A stretch of DNA of 64,000 bases from Paenibacillus marchantiophytorum (lineage in GTDB: Bacteria; Bacillota; Bacilli; Paenibacillales; NBRC-103111): the NCBI RefSeq assembly GCF_014640555.1, contig NZ_BMHE01000012.1:62001-126000 (forward strand). Reading direction: 5' to 3'. A program made the position numbers and the translations under genes. The notes beneath the pieces are model-generated. The model saw only the letters and a program-made list of their open reading frames with translations, had not been told where the DNA came from and did no database searches. Within the stretch, counting starts at the first letter, position 1. Each line of letters opens with the position of its first letter. Shown piece by piece: positions 26,382-34,631 of this stretch.

Positions 26382-27452
26382 ATGTATGGAACCATCAGAT
26401 TCGAGCAAAATCCTCACTGTAAAACGATTCCTGGCCCAGATGAAAGCTTAGGCTTTGGGCGTTATTTTACCGATCATATGTTTATGATGGATTACGAGGA
26501 AGGTCAGGGCTGGTTGGATCCCCGGATTATCCCGTACGGTCCTTTGTCACATGATCCTGCGGCGATGGTTTTTCATTATGGGCAAGCCGTGTTCGAAGGG
26601 CTCAAAGCTTTTCGCACAAATAAAGAAGACATTGTCCTGTTCCGTCCCGACCAAAATGCCAAACGGCTTAATCGCTCTTGTGAACGCTTGAGCATGCCAT
26701 CTCTGGATGAAGACTTCGTCGTCCAAGCCATTCAGAGCCTTGTACGCGTAGATGCCAACTGGGTGCCTCGCAAAGAGGGATCATCGCTGTACATTCGCCC
26801 TTTTGTTATCTCTACGGAGGCAGGTCTTGGGGTGCGTGCTTCTTCACGCTATTCCTTTATTATCATTATGTCACCTGTAGGCGCTTACTATGAAGAGGGG
26901 CTTCAGCCCGTTAATATTCTGGTGGAAGGCCATTTTGCCAGAGCTGTCCAGGGCGGTACAGGCAACGCCAAAGTTGCCGGCAATTACGCAGCCAGTCTGA
27001 ATGCGCAAGCTATCGCCAAAGAAAACAACTGCGCTCAAGTCCTCTGGCTGGACGCTGTGGAGAAAAAATATTTGGAAGAAGTCGGCAGTATGAACGTCTT
27101 TTTCAAAATTAATGGAGAAATTATTACTCCCAGCCTAAGCGGCAGTATTCTGGAAGGCATCACCCGCAAGAGCATCATTCATCTGTTGAAAGATTGGGGC
27201 CTTCCTGTGAAGGAACAAAAAATCTCCATCGACGACATCGTTGAAGCCTATAAGAACGGGACACTCGAGGAAGCATTCGGTACAGGCACCGCAGCCGTCG
27301 TTTCTCCGATTGGCAGTCTGTTGTGGCAGGGAACACCGATGGTTATTAACCAAGGACACATCGGCGAGCTGGTTCATCGGTTATATGATACGATTACGGG
27401 CATTCAGTTCGGACGTATTGAGGATACACATAGCTGGTTGGTTACTTGTTAG
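26382..27452 (+). CDS. ilvE: Branched-chain amino acid aminotransferase
   Basis: 356 residues, the long BCAT-II type. Lysine-containing PLP site EKKYLEEVGSMNVFF follows GGTGNAKVAGNYAASL, and the 3' motif EAFGTGTAAVVSPIG is intact. Transfers amino groups between Leu/Ile/Val and 2-oxoglutarate. The ATG at 26382 lies ~8 bases after AAAGGCGG. Divergent LysR gene upstream; strong terminator 17 bases downstream. No other ilv/leu gene is nearby and no T-box leader was seen. Confidence 0.95.
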   Translation: MYGTIRFEQNPHCKTIPGPDESLGFGRYFTDHMFMMDYEEGQGWLDPRIIPYGPLSHDPAAMVFHYGQAVFEGLKAFRTNKEDIVLFRPDQNAKRLNRSCERLSMPSLDEDFVVQAIQSLVRVDANWVPRKEGSSLYIRPFVISTEAGLGVRASSRYSFIIIMSPVGAYYEEGLQPVNILVEGHFARAVQGGTGNAKVAGNYAASLNAQAIAKENNCAQVLWLDAVEKKYLEEVGSMNVFFKINGEIITPSLSGSILEGITRKSIIHLLKDWGLPVKEQKISIDDIVEAYKNGTLEEAFGTGTAAVVSPIGSLLWQGTPMVINQGHIGELVHRLYDTITGIQFGRIEDTHSWLVTC

Positions 27453-27469
27453 GCATACTTTGCCACATA

Positions 27470-27512
27470 AAAAGCTCCAATTCCACGGCGTACGTGGAAC
27501 TGGAGCTTTTTT
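27470..27512 (+). terminator. Terminator of ilvE
   Basis: AAAAAGCTCCA.TTCCACG / CGTGGAACTGGAGCTTTTTT, a strong stem with a U-run. Symmetric, so it may also serve the convergent gene. Confidence 0.88.
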
Positions 27513-27523
27513 ACTCTAAGACA

Positions 27524-27961
27524 TCACTTTCCTAAATCCACGCTGCCCTTTGTACCAACCTTCTGCTTCTCCGCCATCAGCTTGCCGTCAATATCGATAA
27601 TATCCTTGCTGTTCATCACTTCATCTCCAAGCAAACTCCTCAGCTTGCTCTTCGCTTTATACTTCACATCATCGTCAATATTCTTAGCGACAGCTAGCAG
27701 CGCCAATCCAAGTGCGCTGAAGTCATCCACGTAGCCGATAACCGGCAGCAAATCCGGCACGAGATCCAGTGGAAGAATTAGATAGCCGAGCGCTCCGTAG
27801 ATTTGTACTTTGGCTCTCAATGGGGTTTGGGGACTTTCTACCGCGTAAAAAAGCAGCAATCCCGTGTAAATAACCTTGCTTCCTGCTGATTTCGCGATTT
27901 TTTTGAGCTTGGACCAGAAACCGTCGGTGGAGAAATATTTTTGATATTTGGTTGTATCCAT
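27524..27961 (-). CDS. YkvA-family (DUF1232) membrane protein
   Basis: 145 residues. DUF1232 core YLILPLDLVPDLLPVIGYVDDFSALGLALLAV at ~70-100 is unmistakable; a preceding helix (VIYTGLLLFYAV) gives two or three membrane passes. ATG 27961 behind GGAG. The charged C-terminus (~105-145) is not part of the domain. Function of the family unknown. Confidence 0.88.
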   Translation of the reverse strand: MDTTKYQKYFSTDGFWSKLKKIAKSAGSKVIYTGLLLFYAVESPQTPLRAKVQIYGALGYLILPLDLVPDLLPVIGYVDDFSALGLALLAVAKNIDDDVKYKAKSKLRSLLGDEVMNSKDIIDIDGKLMAEKQKVGTKGSVDLGK

Positions 27962-28120
27962 CTGCCGATCACTCCATTCATTTGGGATCCTACACTGATG
28001 ATCTGCTTTCCATATATATAACCATTTTCTGAAGAACTAACCCGCTGTCCTTGTCTTTGAGAAGTCTAATTCAAATCATATACCAATTATACACCATTTG
28101 TATTTCGGGAGGTATTAGAG

Positions 28121-28204
28121 GTGTTGAAGGGCGGGCTAACCACTGAGGAAATCGTCTTGAAAATTATGAGCGAGGGAATGCGTGGGATACATAAGCAAGC
28201 TTGA
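28121..28204 (+). CDS. Possible 27-residue ORF or gene remnant
   Basis: In the 388-base gap 27962-28349, GTG 28121 follows GGGAGG and opens MLKGGLTTEEIVLKIMSEGMRG, ending IHKQA at TGA 28202. The GLTTEEIVLKI piece recalls the last helix of small cytochromes c, but without a heme site or methionine ligand context it cannot be one. Either a tiny peptide or a decayed fragment. The rest of the gap shows nothing else apart from the terminator. Confidence 0.25.
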   Translation: MLKGGLTTEEIVLKIMSEGMRGIHKQA

Positions 28205-28256
28205 TGATCTTATTCCCCCAACAATCGCGGTATCCCGGGACAATCCCAAGCGCACA

Positions 28257-28305
28257 AAGAGGCTGTCCCAAAAATCAATTTAATGACTTAAGGGCAGCCT
28301 CTTGC
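28257..28305 (-). terminator. Terminator of aguAB
   Basis: AAGAGGCTGCCC / GGGACAGCCTCTT stem on the minus strand, downstream of the aguB stop, followed by a T-containing tract. Confidence 0.65.
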
Positions 28306-28349
28306 TTTCACTATTGGATTTCGCTCCAGATAACTCAGATCAATATCGC

Positions 28350-29225
28350 TTACAGCACCTGATCTCCGTCATAGGTGGCGATTTTCTTGTACAGGTCCGG
28401 ACGACGATCGCGGAAAATCCCCCACTCGATACGCTGGATCTCCAACTGATCGAGGTCGAATTCAGCAACCAGTACGGTTTCTTCCGTACGGCCTGCTTCT
28501 TCAATCAGGTTGCCCTGCGGGCCTGCAATGAACGAAGAACCGTAGAAGTCGATGCTGGAATCCTCATCCACTTCCTTGCCGATCCGGTTGGATGCGATAA
28601 CCGGCATCAGATTGCACGCGGCATGGCCGCGCATGCACATTTGCCAGTGATCCTTGGAATCGATCGATCCATCCTGCGGTTCGGAACCGATCGCTGTCGG
28701 ATAGAACAGCAGTTCAGCACCCATAAGTGCCATAACGCGGGCTGCTTCCGGGTACCACTGGTCCCAGCATACGCCTACGCCGATTTTGGCATAGCGGGTT
28801 TTCCATACTTTGAACCCGGTATCGCCGGGATTGAAATAGAACTTCTCTTCGTACCCTGGACCATCCGGGATGTGACTTTTACGATACGTGCCCATAACTT
28901 GGCCATCGGCATCAATAACAGCCAGCGAGTTGTAGCGCGCGTAATTCTTTTTCTCGTAGAAGCTGATTGGCAGAACGACCTGCAGCTCCCTGGCGATTTC
29001 ACGGAAATGATTAATCGCTTTATTGGTTTCCAGCTCAGTAGCGTAGCGGTAGTAGTCCGATTTCTCTTTTTGGCAGAAATAAGGCGTTTCGAACAGCTCT
29101 TGAATCAAAATAATTTGAGCACCTTTGGCGGCTGCTTGGCGAACCAAGGCCTCGGCCTTGCGAATGTTTTCATCTATGTTATCGGAACAGCTCATTTGTG
29201 TCGCTGCTACTTTGACATTTCTCAC
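28350..29225 (-). CDS. aguB: N-carbamoylputrescine amidase
   Basis: 291 residues, nitrilase superfamily. Catalytic triad visible: Glu in LIQELFETPYF, Lys in YRKSHIPDGPGY, Cys in IGVGVCWDQWYPE. Turns N-carbamoylputrescine into putrescine, CO2 and ammonia. The start is GTG 29225 behind TAGGTGA, which overlaps the aguA stop; 10 bases separate the two genes. Second gene of the agmatine route to putrescine. Confidence 0.93.
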   Translation of the reverse strand: MRNVKVAATQMSCSDNIDENIRKAEALVRQAAAKGAQIILIQELFETPYFCQKEKSDYYRYATELETNKAINHFREIARELQVVLPISFYEKKNYARYNSLAVIDADGQVMGTYRKSHIPDGPGYEEKFYFNPGDTGFKVWKTRYAKIGVGVCWDQWYPEAARVMALMGAELLFYPTAIGSEPQDGSIDSKDHWQMCMRGHAACNLMPVIASNRIGKEVDEDSSIDFYGSSFIAGPQGNLIEEAGRTEETVLVAEFDLDQLEIQRIEWGIFRDRRPDLYKKIATYDGDQVL

Positions 29226-29235
29226 TGAAAGTCAC

Positions 29236-30270
29236 CTACCCTTTCTTGCTTGCTGGCATTTGCTGCGTTGTGCAGTGAACGTTGCCGCCCTCTTTGATGA
29301 TGGACATACCGTTAATTGTACGGATACGGCGATCCGGGAAAGCTGCGCTTAACACGGCTTCTGCCTTGCGATCCGTCTCTTCCGCCGTTCCGCCAAACAC
29401 CGGCAAAATAATGCCGCCGTTCACGAAATAAAAGTTCAAATAGCTGAGCGTCAGACGCTGCTCTTCGAAGAAGGTTAAAGGCGGCTGCTCGATTTGAATA
29501 ATTTCCAAAGAGCGTCCTTTGGCATCCGTAGCTTTGCGTAAGATTTCCAAATTTTCTTGGGTGATCGCATAGTTGGCATCCGACGGATCGTTGCACACTT
29601 GCAGAATCACTTTGCCAGGAGCTGCGAAGCAAGCGATGTTATCGACGTGACCGTCAGTTTCATCCCCGTCCAACCCTTTGTTCAGCCAAATGATTTTCTC
29701 CACATTCACGAACGATTTCACCAAATTCTCGATGTCTTCGCGGCTCAGATCGGGATTGCGATTCGTGTTCAGAAGACATTCTTCCGTCGTCAGCAGCGTA
29801 CCTTCTCCATCCACATGAATGGACCCGCCTTCCATGACCAGCGGAGCGTCGAAACGCTTCACACCATGATGCGCAAGGATTTGCGGAGCGACGTTGTCAT
29901 CCAGATCCCAAGGCGCATATTTGCCGCCCCAAGCGTTGAACTTCCAGTTCACTGCCGCGATCTCCTGCTGCTCATTCAGCAAGAACGTTGGCCCGTTGTC
30001 TCGGAACCAAGCATCATTGTGCTCGATTTCCAGAAAATCGACGTTGCTCTCCGTAAAACGCGCTTTCACTTGCTCCACTTCCGCAGGATTCACAACCACA
30101 GTCACGGGCTCAAACTCAGCAATCGCTTTGACCAAATCCTCATAGCCCTTCGTCACAACGGCGTGATCTTCAGGGTAGACCATGGAATCTTGCACAGGCC
30201 AGGAAATGAACGTACGCTCATGGGTTGTCCATTCGGCTGGCATTTTATAGTTTACATCTGTAGGTTTCAT
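29236..30270 (-). CDS. aguA: Agmatine deiminase
   Basis: 344 residues, porphyromonas-type peptidylarginine deiminase fold. Motifs: EIEHNDAWFRDNGPTFL, KFNAWGGKYAPWDLDD, EGGSIHVDGEGTLLTTEECLLN, DGDETDGHVDNIACF, and the nucleophile in EGGNVHCTTQQMP. Converts agmatine to N-carbamoylputrescine. The start was chosen as ATG 30270 (MKPTDVNYKMPAEW); ATG 30276 and GTG 30285 are also in frame and the ribosome site does not settle it. No agmatine exchanger or arginine decarboxylase gene lies nearby. Confidence 0.93.
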   Translation of the reverse strand: MKPTDVNYKMPAEWTTHERTFISWPVQDSMVYPEDHAVVTKGYEDLVKAIAEFEPVTVVVNPAEVEQVKARFTESNVDFLEIEHNDAWFRDNGPTFLLNEQQEIAAVNWKFNAWGGKYAPWDLDDNVAPQILAHHGVKRFDAPLVMEGGSIHVDGEGTLLTTEECLLNTNRNPDLSREDIENLVKSFVNVEKIIWLNKGLDGDETDGHVDNIACFAAPGKVILQVCNDPSDANYAITQENLEILRKATDAKGRSLEIIQIEQPPLTFFEEQRLTLSYLNFYFVNGGIILPVFGGTAEETDRKAEAVLSAAFPDRRIRTINGMSIIKEGGNVHCTTQQMPASKKG

Positions 30271-30503
30271 CGTCATCCATCTCACTTTATATAAATTTGT
30301 CGGCAGACCTCGTAGACATCAAAGAATAGTGCCAAATGCACCGTCTATCATCATAACCCAAAAGGAGCTCAGGCTCAATGCAAATCCCTTTACAAATTTA
30401 GCAATTGCACGGGTGAAGGCAAGCTGGCTGAATGCATACTTTGGCTGCTTTTAATGAACATTAGTAAGGTTCACAAGCCCACCAGAAGAAAGGAAGATCA
30501 ACT

Positions 30504-31139
30504 TTGGCAACGATTTTATACATTACCGCGCATCCGCATGATCACCAAACTTCTTACAGTATGGCCGTTGGTAAAGCTTTTATTGACGCCTACCAGGAAG
30601 CCCATCCAAGTGACGAAGTCGTTCCGATTGACTTATACAGCATCGCTGTCCCTCACATTGACGCCGATGTGTTTAGCGGTTGGGGCAAATTACGGAGTGG
30701 CCAAGATTTCTCAACCTTGAGCCAAGAGGAACAAAGCAAAGTTAGCCGCCTAGGCGAATTAACCGATCAATTCGTCGCTGCGGATAAATATGTGTTCGTC
30801 ACACCGATGTGGAACTTCTCTTTTCCTCCGATCATGAAAGCTTATCTAGATTCACTGTGTACGGCTGGCAAAACATTTAAATATACAGAAGCTGGTCCTG
30901 TCGGCTTATTGCCAGGCAAAAAGGCGCTGCATATCCAAGCCAGAGGCGGTATTTATTCAGAAGGGCCGGCAGCCGCCATGGAATCAGGGCATCGCTACAT
31001 CGGCATCATTATGGGATTCTTCGGCATCACCGATTTCCAAGGGCTGTTCGTAGAGGGGCATAATCAATTCCCTGATAAAGCGCAGCAAATTAAAGAAGAA
31101 GCGATCAGCCGCGCCCAAGAGCTGGCCAAAAGCTTCTAA
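30504..31139 (+). CDS. azoR: FMN-dependent NADH-azoreductase
   Basis: 211 residues, flavodoxin-like fold. [24 protein letters not shown] (FMN phosphate loop), [37 protein letters not shown] and the C-terminal HNQFPDKA are AzoR family features. Reduces quinones and azo compounds with NAD(P)H. The start is TTG 30504 behind AAAGGAAG. Single gene with a strong terminator. Confidence 0.92.
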   Translation: MATILYITAHPHDHQTSYSMAVGKAFIDAYQEAHPSDEVVPIDLYSIAVPHIDADVFSGWGKLRSGQDFSTLSQEEQSKVSRLGELTDQFVAADKYVFVTPMWNFSFPPIMKAYLDSLCTAGKTFKYTEAGPVGLLPGKKALHIQARGGIYSEGPAAAMESGHRYIGIIMGFFGITDFQGLFVEGHNQFPDKAQQIKEEAISRAQELAKSF

Positions 31140-31143
31140 GCAC

Positions 31144-31201
31144 AAAGAAAAAGGGCTGTTCCAACGTAGATCCATCTACTTGGGGACAGCCCTTTTTCTT
31201 T
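31144..31201 (+). terminator. Terminator of azoR
   Basis: AAAGAAAAAGGGCTGT / ACAGCCCTTTTTCTTT, a 16-bp perfect stem; the inner loop can fold further (GTAGAT/ATCTAC). Confidence 0.88.
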
Positions 31202-31203
31202 AG

Positions 31204-31695
31204 GGGCTCTTATTCAGCCCCGATACCTCCATTTTGCCACCTGAGCCTCAAATAGCGGTCCCCAAAGACTCCTTTTGCGCTGAAACAGCCGCTTTTTGAG
31301 TAGAAATTCACTCTTAAAGTCATAGTAGATGCCGAGTTTGGGACGCGTGGGTGGAGTTAAGGATGTTTTTCAACGTTAAAGTGGGCGGAATGAGCGGGAA
31401 GCTGGACTTAACGCTGATATTCACTCTTAAAGTCATCGTAGATGCCGAGTTTGGGACGCGTGGGTAGAGTTAAGGATGTTTTTCAACGTTAAAGTGGGTG
31501 GAATGAGCGGGAAACTGGACTTAACGCTGAAATTCACTCTTAAAGTCATCGTAGATGGCGAAGATGCCCGAGTTCTTGGCCTAGTCGCTGGTTTTGCCAT
31601 CTGAGCCTCAAATAGCGGTCCACAAAGACTCCTATTGCGCTGAAACGGCCGCTTTTTGAGTAGATAGAAGTCTTTGGAGGCTCTTATTCTCTACC
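31204..31695. repeat. Composite intergenic repeat: 113-bp tandem unit nested between two ~72-bp direct repeats
   Basis: Outer repeat, 31232-31303 and 31591-31663: TTTTGCCAYCTGAGCCTCAA then ATAGCGGTCC.CAAAGACTCC and GCCGCTTTTTGAGTAGA, only a few differences. Inside, TTCACTCTTAAAGTCAT starts at 31307, 31420 and 31533: two full 113-base copies (the rest includes GCCGAGTTTGGGACGCGTGG and TCAACGTTAAAGTGGG) plus a ~28-base partial third. The right end (GATAGAAGTCTTTGGAGGCT) is shared with 23.5 kb. No gene seen. Confidence 0.85.
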
Positions 31696-31737
31696 TAAAG
31701 GCATATCTTCTTCGGGCGTTTGACGGCAAAACGCTGG

Positions 31738-32472
31738 TTAAGTTTGCTTCCTGCCGCGGTATTGTCCGATCCGCAGCTCCTTGATGTATACGTCCGCATC
31801 GGGCATTCCCTCATCCGTCGCATGCTGCGCAGCCAGTTCAATATCATACGGAATTCGCACATGCTGAATATTGAATGCTCCAGGCTCTTTACTATGGTAA
31901 TGCCCTTCAAGAAGGACATAGGAGGCTTGCGTAAGATCAAGCGGATTGCCTATACTGCCTGTGTTGAACAACATTTTGCCATTCAGAATTTGCAGAAAAG
32001 CATTATGCACATCGCCATAGCCCGCTACATCGGCAGTCCGCTGTTCCCTGCAAGCATCCGACGCTTCGAACATCGACAACCGACTTTCCATGGTGTCCCA
32101 CGGCTGAATGCGTTCGTAAACACTGCGAGGCGAGGCATGGAACAATCTGATAAACTTACCGCTCATCCAAAATTCAAAGCAAAAAGGCAGCCCTTTTAAA
32201 TACGTCATCCGATCACTGCCCAATCTCTCCTGCTGCCACTTCAAAATCATGTCCTCTGTAGGATTTCCAATGAAATCGTCCCAATTGCCCATGATCACGA
32301 CATCGCAATCTTCCCGCACCCGGTCCACGGCCTGCTCCGAATGCGGTCCTTTACCCACTAAATCTCCCAGACAAATGATTTGTGTCACAGCCCGCTGCTG
32401 AATATCCTGCATCACGGCTTCGTAAGCAGGCATATTACCATGGATATCGGAAATAATCGCTAGCTTCTCCAC
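31738..32472 (-). CDS. Calcineurin-like metallophosphoesterase
   Basis: 244 residues. Metal motifs IISDIHGNMPA, CLGDLVGKGP, MGNWDD, the GYGDVHNAFL histidine and a C-terminal FNTGSIGNPLD. This is the YfcE/bacterial diadenosine-tetraphosphatase-like single-domain type; substrate not predictable. The start was taken as GTG 32472 (MEKLAIISDIHG), with AGGTG 6 bases ahead; GTG 32481 is the alternative. It follows the DHODH-like fusion gene by 15 bases on the same strand, so the two may be co-transcribed. Confidence 0.85.
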   Translation of the reverse strand: MEKLAIISDIHGNMPAYEAVMQDIQQRAVTQIICLGDLVGKGPHSEQAVDRVREDCDVVIMGNWDDFIGNPTEDMILKWQQERLGSDRMTYLKGLPFCFEFWMSGKFIRLFHASPRSVYERIQPWDTMESRLSMFEASDACREQRTADVAGYGDVHNAFLQILNGKMLFNTGSIGNPLDLTQASYVLLEGHYHSKEPGAFNIQHVRIPYDIELAAQHATDEGMPDADVYIKELRIGQYRGRKQT

Positions 32473-32487
32473 AAGCCACACCTGCCT

Positions 32488-34449
32488 TTATGTTAAAATT
32501 GTTCGTTCGTTCTCGTCGTCATGCGGTACCTTACCCGCTCTGCTGACCAGAAATGGATACAACAAGTACAATCCAATACCATATAGCATGACAGCTATGT
32601 AAACCGGAAGCAAATGAATGAAGTTCATATAGCCGATGTGAAAATGAATCAACAGGCCCGCTGTGAATCCTGGCAGGCCTCCCCAGAGGAAGGTCCACCA
32701 CAGCCAGCTTTCGCCTTGGCCAACTCCCCACAAGGCAGAGGCTGTAATCGCTACCGCCAGTGAGAAGAGCGCTCCGCCAAAACCAGCTCGATCATGAGCA
32801 ATAAGCGGAATCAAGCGATCGTTCCAAGCCGCCAATTGCTCGGCTGTTAGGCCCATATAGGTTAAATCGGTGTCCACGAATACATAGGTAACGCCAACAC
32901 CCGAAATCGTTAATCCCCCAATAGCCAGACCGAAACCGAGGATAACGAAGCAGCATTGTCCTAATTGTGCTCTGCGCCAAACGGAATCATTCCGCAGTCC
33001 AGGCGGTTTCCGCGAAGGATAATCTTTCAACCCCCGCAGCGTAAACAGCAGCATGGGCAGCAGAACTGCCGCAACCCCAGCATGCAGAGGATCAAAATAA
33101 CCGTAGCCGAGGTAGAGGAAAAAGCTGCTGAATCCTACGGCACACGAGGTGATGACCGCCGTCCGCGCCCAGTGCAACCCGCTCTGCAAGCCATGCCTGG
33201 CTAATTGCGAATAAAAAATGCCGATCGAAATCATCGTCCCCGCCAATGTAATCCGGTCATGAGACATGAAATGTATAATATGCCCGTTAAATCGATTTAT
33301 GACACTTCGGCTTACGCCGAGAAATGTTTCATCATAGGGCAAGAGCACCGTGGTCGAGGCAATGAGCCAAGCCAGCACTCCGCCGAACATCATGCCGAGG
33401 CCAAGCAGATACATCCAGCCCCAATTCGACCAGAAGGAAGGCGGCGGAGGCGCTGCCGTGTCCCTGATGCGATCATAAATAATCGCTTCGTTAATGCGCT
33501 TGGGCAGCCCTGGCCCCGCATAGACCAGCCCGCTGTGCAGCTGGACGCTATCCGCGCCAGCCGCCAATAGTTCCAGAGCGTCCTGCGGCTGCTGCACCCC
33601 GCCAGCCGCAACGATGGCGCTCTGCGCGCCCAGCGTCTCGCGGAGCAGACGCACGCGCTCCAGCTGCGCGGCGAGCGCGTCCACGCCGCCGACGCGGATG
33701 CAGCGCGTGCCCGCCTCGTGCCGCGCTTCGCCCACCACCACGCCGCTCCAGCCGTCGGCAGCGGCGATATCACGCAGCATCCCTAGCGGGATATGCTGCG
33801 GCACGTACAGCAGCAGCGGCTTCCCTGGGGCCGCTGCCAGGGCTAGCTGGCGCACCTCGCGGAGGTACGCCTGGGTCTCTTCCGCTGGCCAGCCTTCGGC
33901 GAGGCCAGCGATGTAGAAGCCCGCCGCGTACGGCGCCAGCTTCGCGAGCAGCTCCTGCTGCTCGCGGAGCGCTTCGCGCGGCGAACTTCCCGGCATCGGC
34001 GTGAGCCGCACGAAGTGCGGCAGGCGATGCCCCGTGCCCTTGCGCAGGCGCGCGACGATCGCGTCCGCGCCGTCATTCGCATAGCCATCGGGGTACACGA
34101 TGGCTTCCTCGCCCGTGATGCGCTCAATCGGCGCATCACAGCGCACTTCCCGGACCGTAACGGGTCCGAGTTCCATATAGCCGATCCCGAATTGGGCCAG
34201 CGCTCGGTGCGCCGTCCCATGGGGATCGAGGGAACCGCTCAAACCGATCGGGCAACCGATCGGCACCCCGGCCAACTGCCCCTCCAGGATCGGGGACAGC
34301 TCCATATGCCCCATCGTTTTGATTACGAAGGTGCCGCCAGGGATACGGCTTAATCCGCCTATCGCCTCAAGCGTCCAATGGCGAGCGATGCGCCCTGGCA
34401 GCCGAAATAACAAAGGACGAAATAGCGCATGGTACGACCAATCCGGCAT
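32488..34449 (-). CDS. Dihydroorotate-dehydrogenase-like barrel fused to a polytopic membrane domain
   Basis: 653 residues, start ATG 34449 with AGGAG 7 bases upstream. Residues ~1-335 follow the class 2 DHODH pattern: PLLFRLPGRIARH, GCPIGLSGSLDPHGTAHRAL, GYMELGPVTVRE, and the FMN-phosphate end IVAAGGVQQPQDALELLAAGADSVQLHSGLVYAGPGLPKRINEAI. The usual catalytic N-S-S-P-N segment is replaced by FVRLTPMPGSSPREA. Residues ~338-645 have about eight membrane helices and two copies of a xxxHDRxxxxGxxxS motif (~395 and ~551). Not a housekeeping PyrD. Barrel-coding DNA is very GC-rich. Substrate unknown. Confidence 0.75.
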   Translation of the reverse strand: MPDWSYHALFRPLLFRLPGRIARHWTLEAIGGLSRIPGGTFVIKTMGHMELSPILEGQLAGVPIGCPIGLSGSLDPHGTAHRALAQFGIGYMELGPVTVREVRCDAPIERITGEEAIVYPDGYANDGADAIVARLRKGTGHRLPHFVRLTPMPGSSPREALREQQELLAKLAPYAAGFYIAGLAEGWPAEETQAYLREVRQLALAAAPGKPLLLYVPQHIPLGMLRDIAAADGWSGVVVGEARHEAGTRCIRVGGVDALAAQLERVRLLRETLGAQSAIVAAGGVQQPQDALELLAAGADSVQLHSGLVYAGPGLPKRINEAIIYDRIRDTAAPPPPSFWSNWGWMYLLGLGMMFGGVLAWLIASTTVLLPYDETFLGVSRSVINRFNGHIIHFMSHDRITLAGTMISIGIFYSQLARHGLQSGLHWARTAVITSCAVGFSSFFLYLGYGYFDPLHAGVAAVLLPMLLFTLRGLKDYPSRKPPGLRNDSVWRRAQLGQCCFVILGFGLAIGGLTISGVGVTYVFVDTDLTYMGLTAEQLAAWNDRLIPLIAHDRAGFGGALFSLAVAITASALWGVGQGESWLWWTFLWGGLPGFTAGLLIHFHIGYMNFIHLLPVYIAVMLYGIGLYLLYPFLVSRAGKVPHDDENERTILT

Positions 34450-34544
34450 CAGGATGCTCCTGTTCTTTGGCAAAATGGAAATTTCTTCATTCTAGTATAG
34501 CGCGAATAAGCCGAGGTGGAAACAGACACAAAATGTTGAATTTT

Positions 34545-34589
34545 CGTGTGATTACAATCACACGGCCGTTTCTTTGCTTTCCGTATACT
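34545..34589 (+). promoter_or_regulatory. Crp/Fnr-type operator and promoter of hmp
   Basis: CGTGTGATTACAATCACACG (34545-34564) is a perfect 9+2+9 palindrome holding TGTGA-N6-TCACA, the Crp/Fnr box. A -10 TATACT lies at 34584-34589. With the start site expected near 34596, the palindrome centre falls at about -41.5, the class II activator position; no good -35 hexamer is present. Confidence 0.7.
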
Positions 34590-34631
34590 TACCTCATCAA
34601 CAGAAATCCTGTACGAAGGTGGGCAACCGAC

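Noticed and set aside
28121..28204. Cytochrome c fragment
   Set aside because: Only an eleven-residue resemblance with no CxxCH motif; kept as a low-confidence tiny ORF rather than a cytochrome.
28302..29228. 308-codon open frame on the plus strand
   Set aside because: Fully antisense to aguB, which has an intact catalytic triad. Composition is non-protein-like and no ribosome site is present.
31232..31663. CRISPR array
   Set aside because: Units are 113 bases, directly adjacent, without unique spacers; no cas gene nearby. It is a nested tandem repeat.
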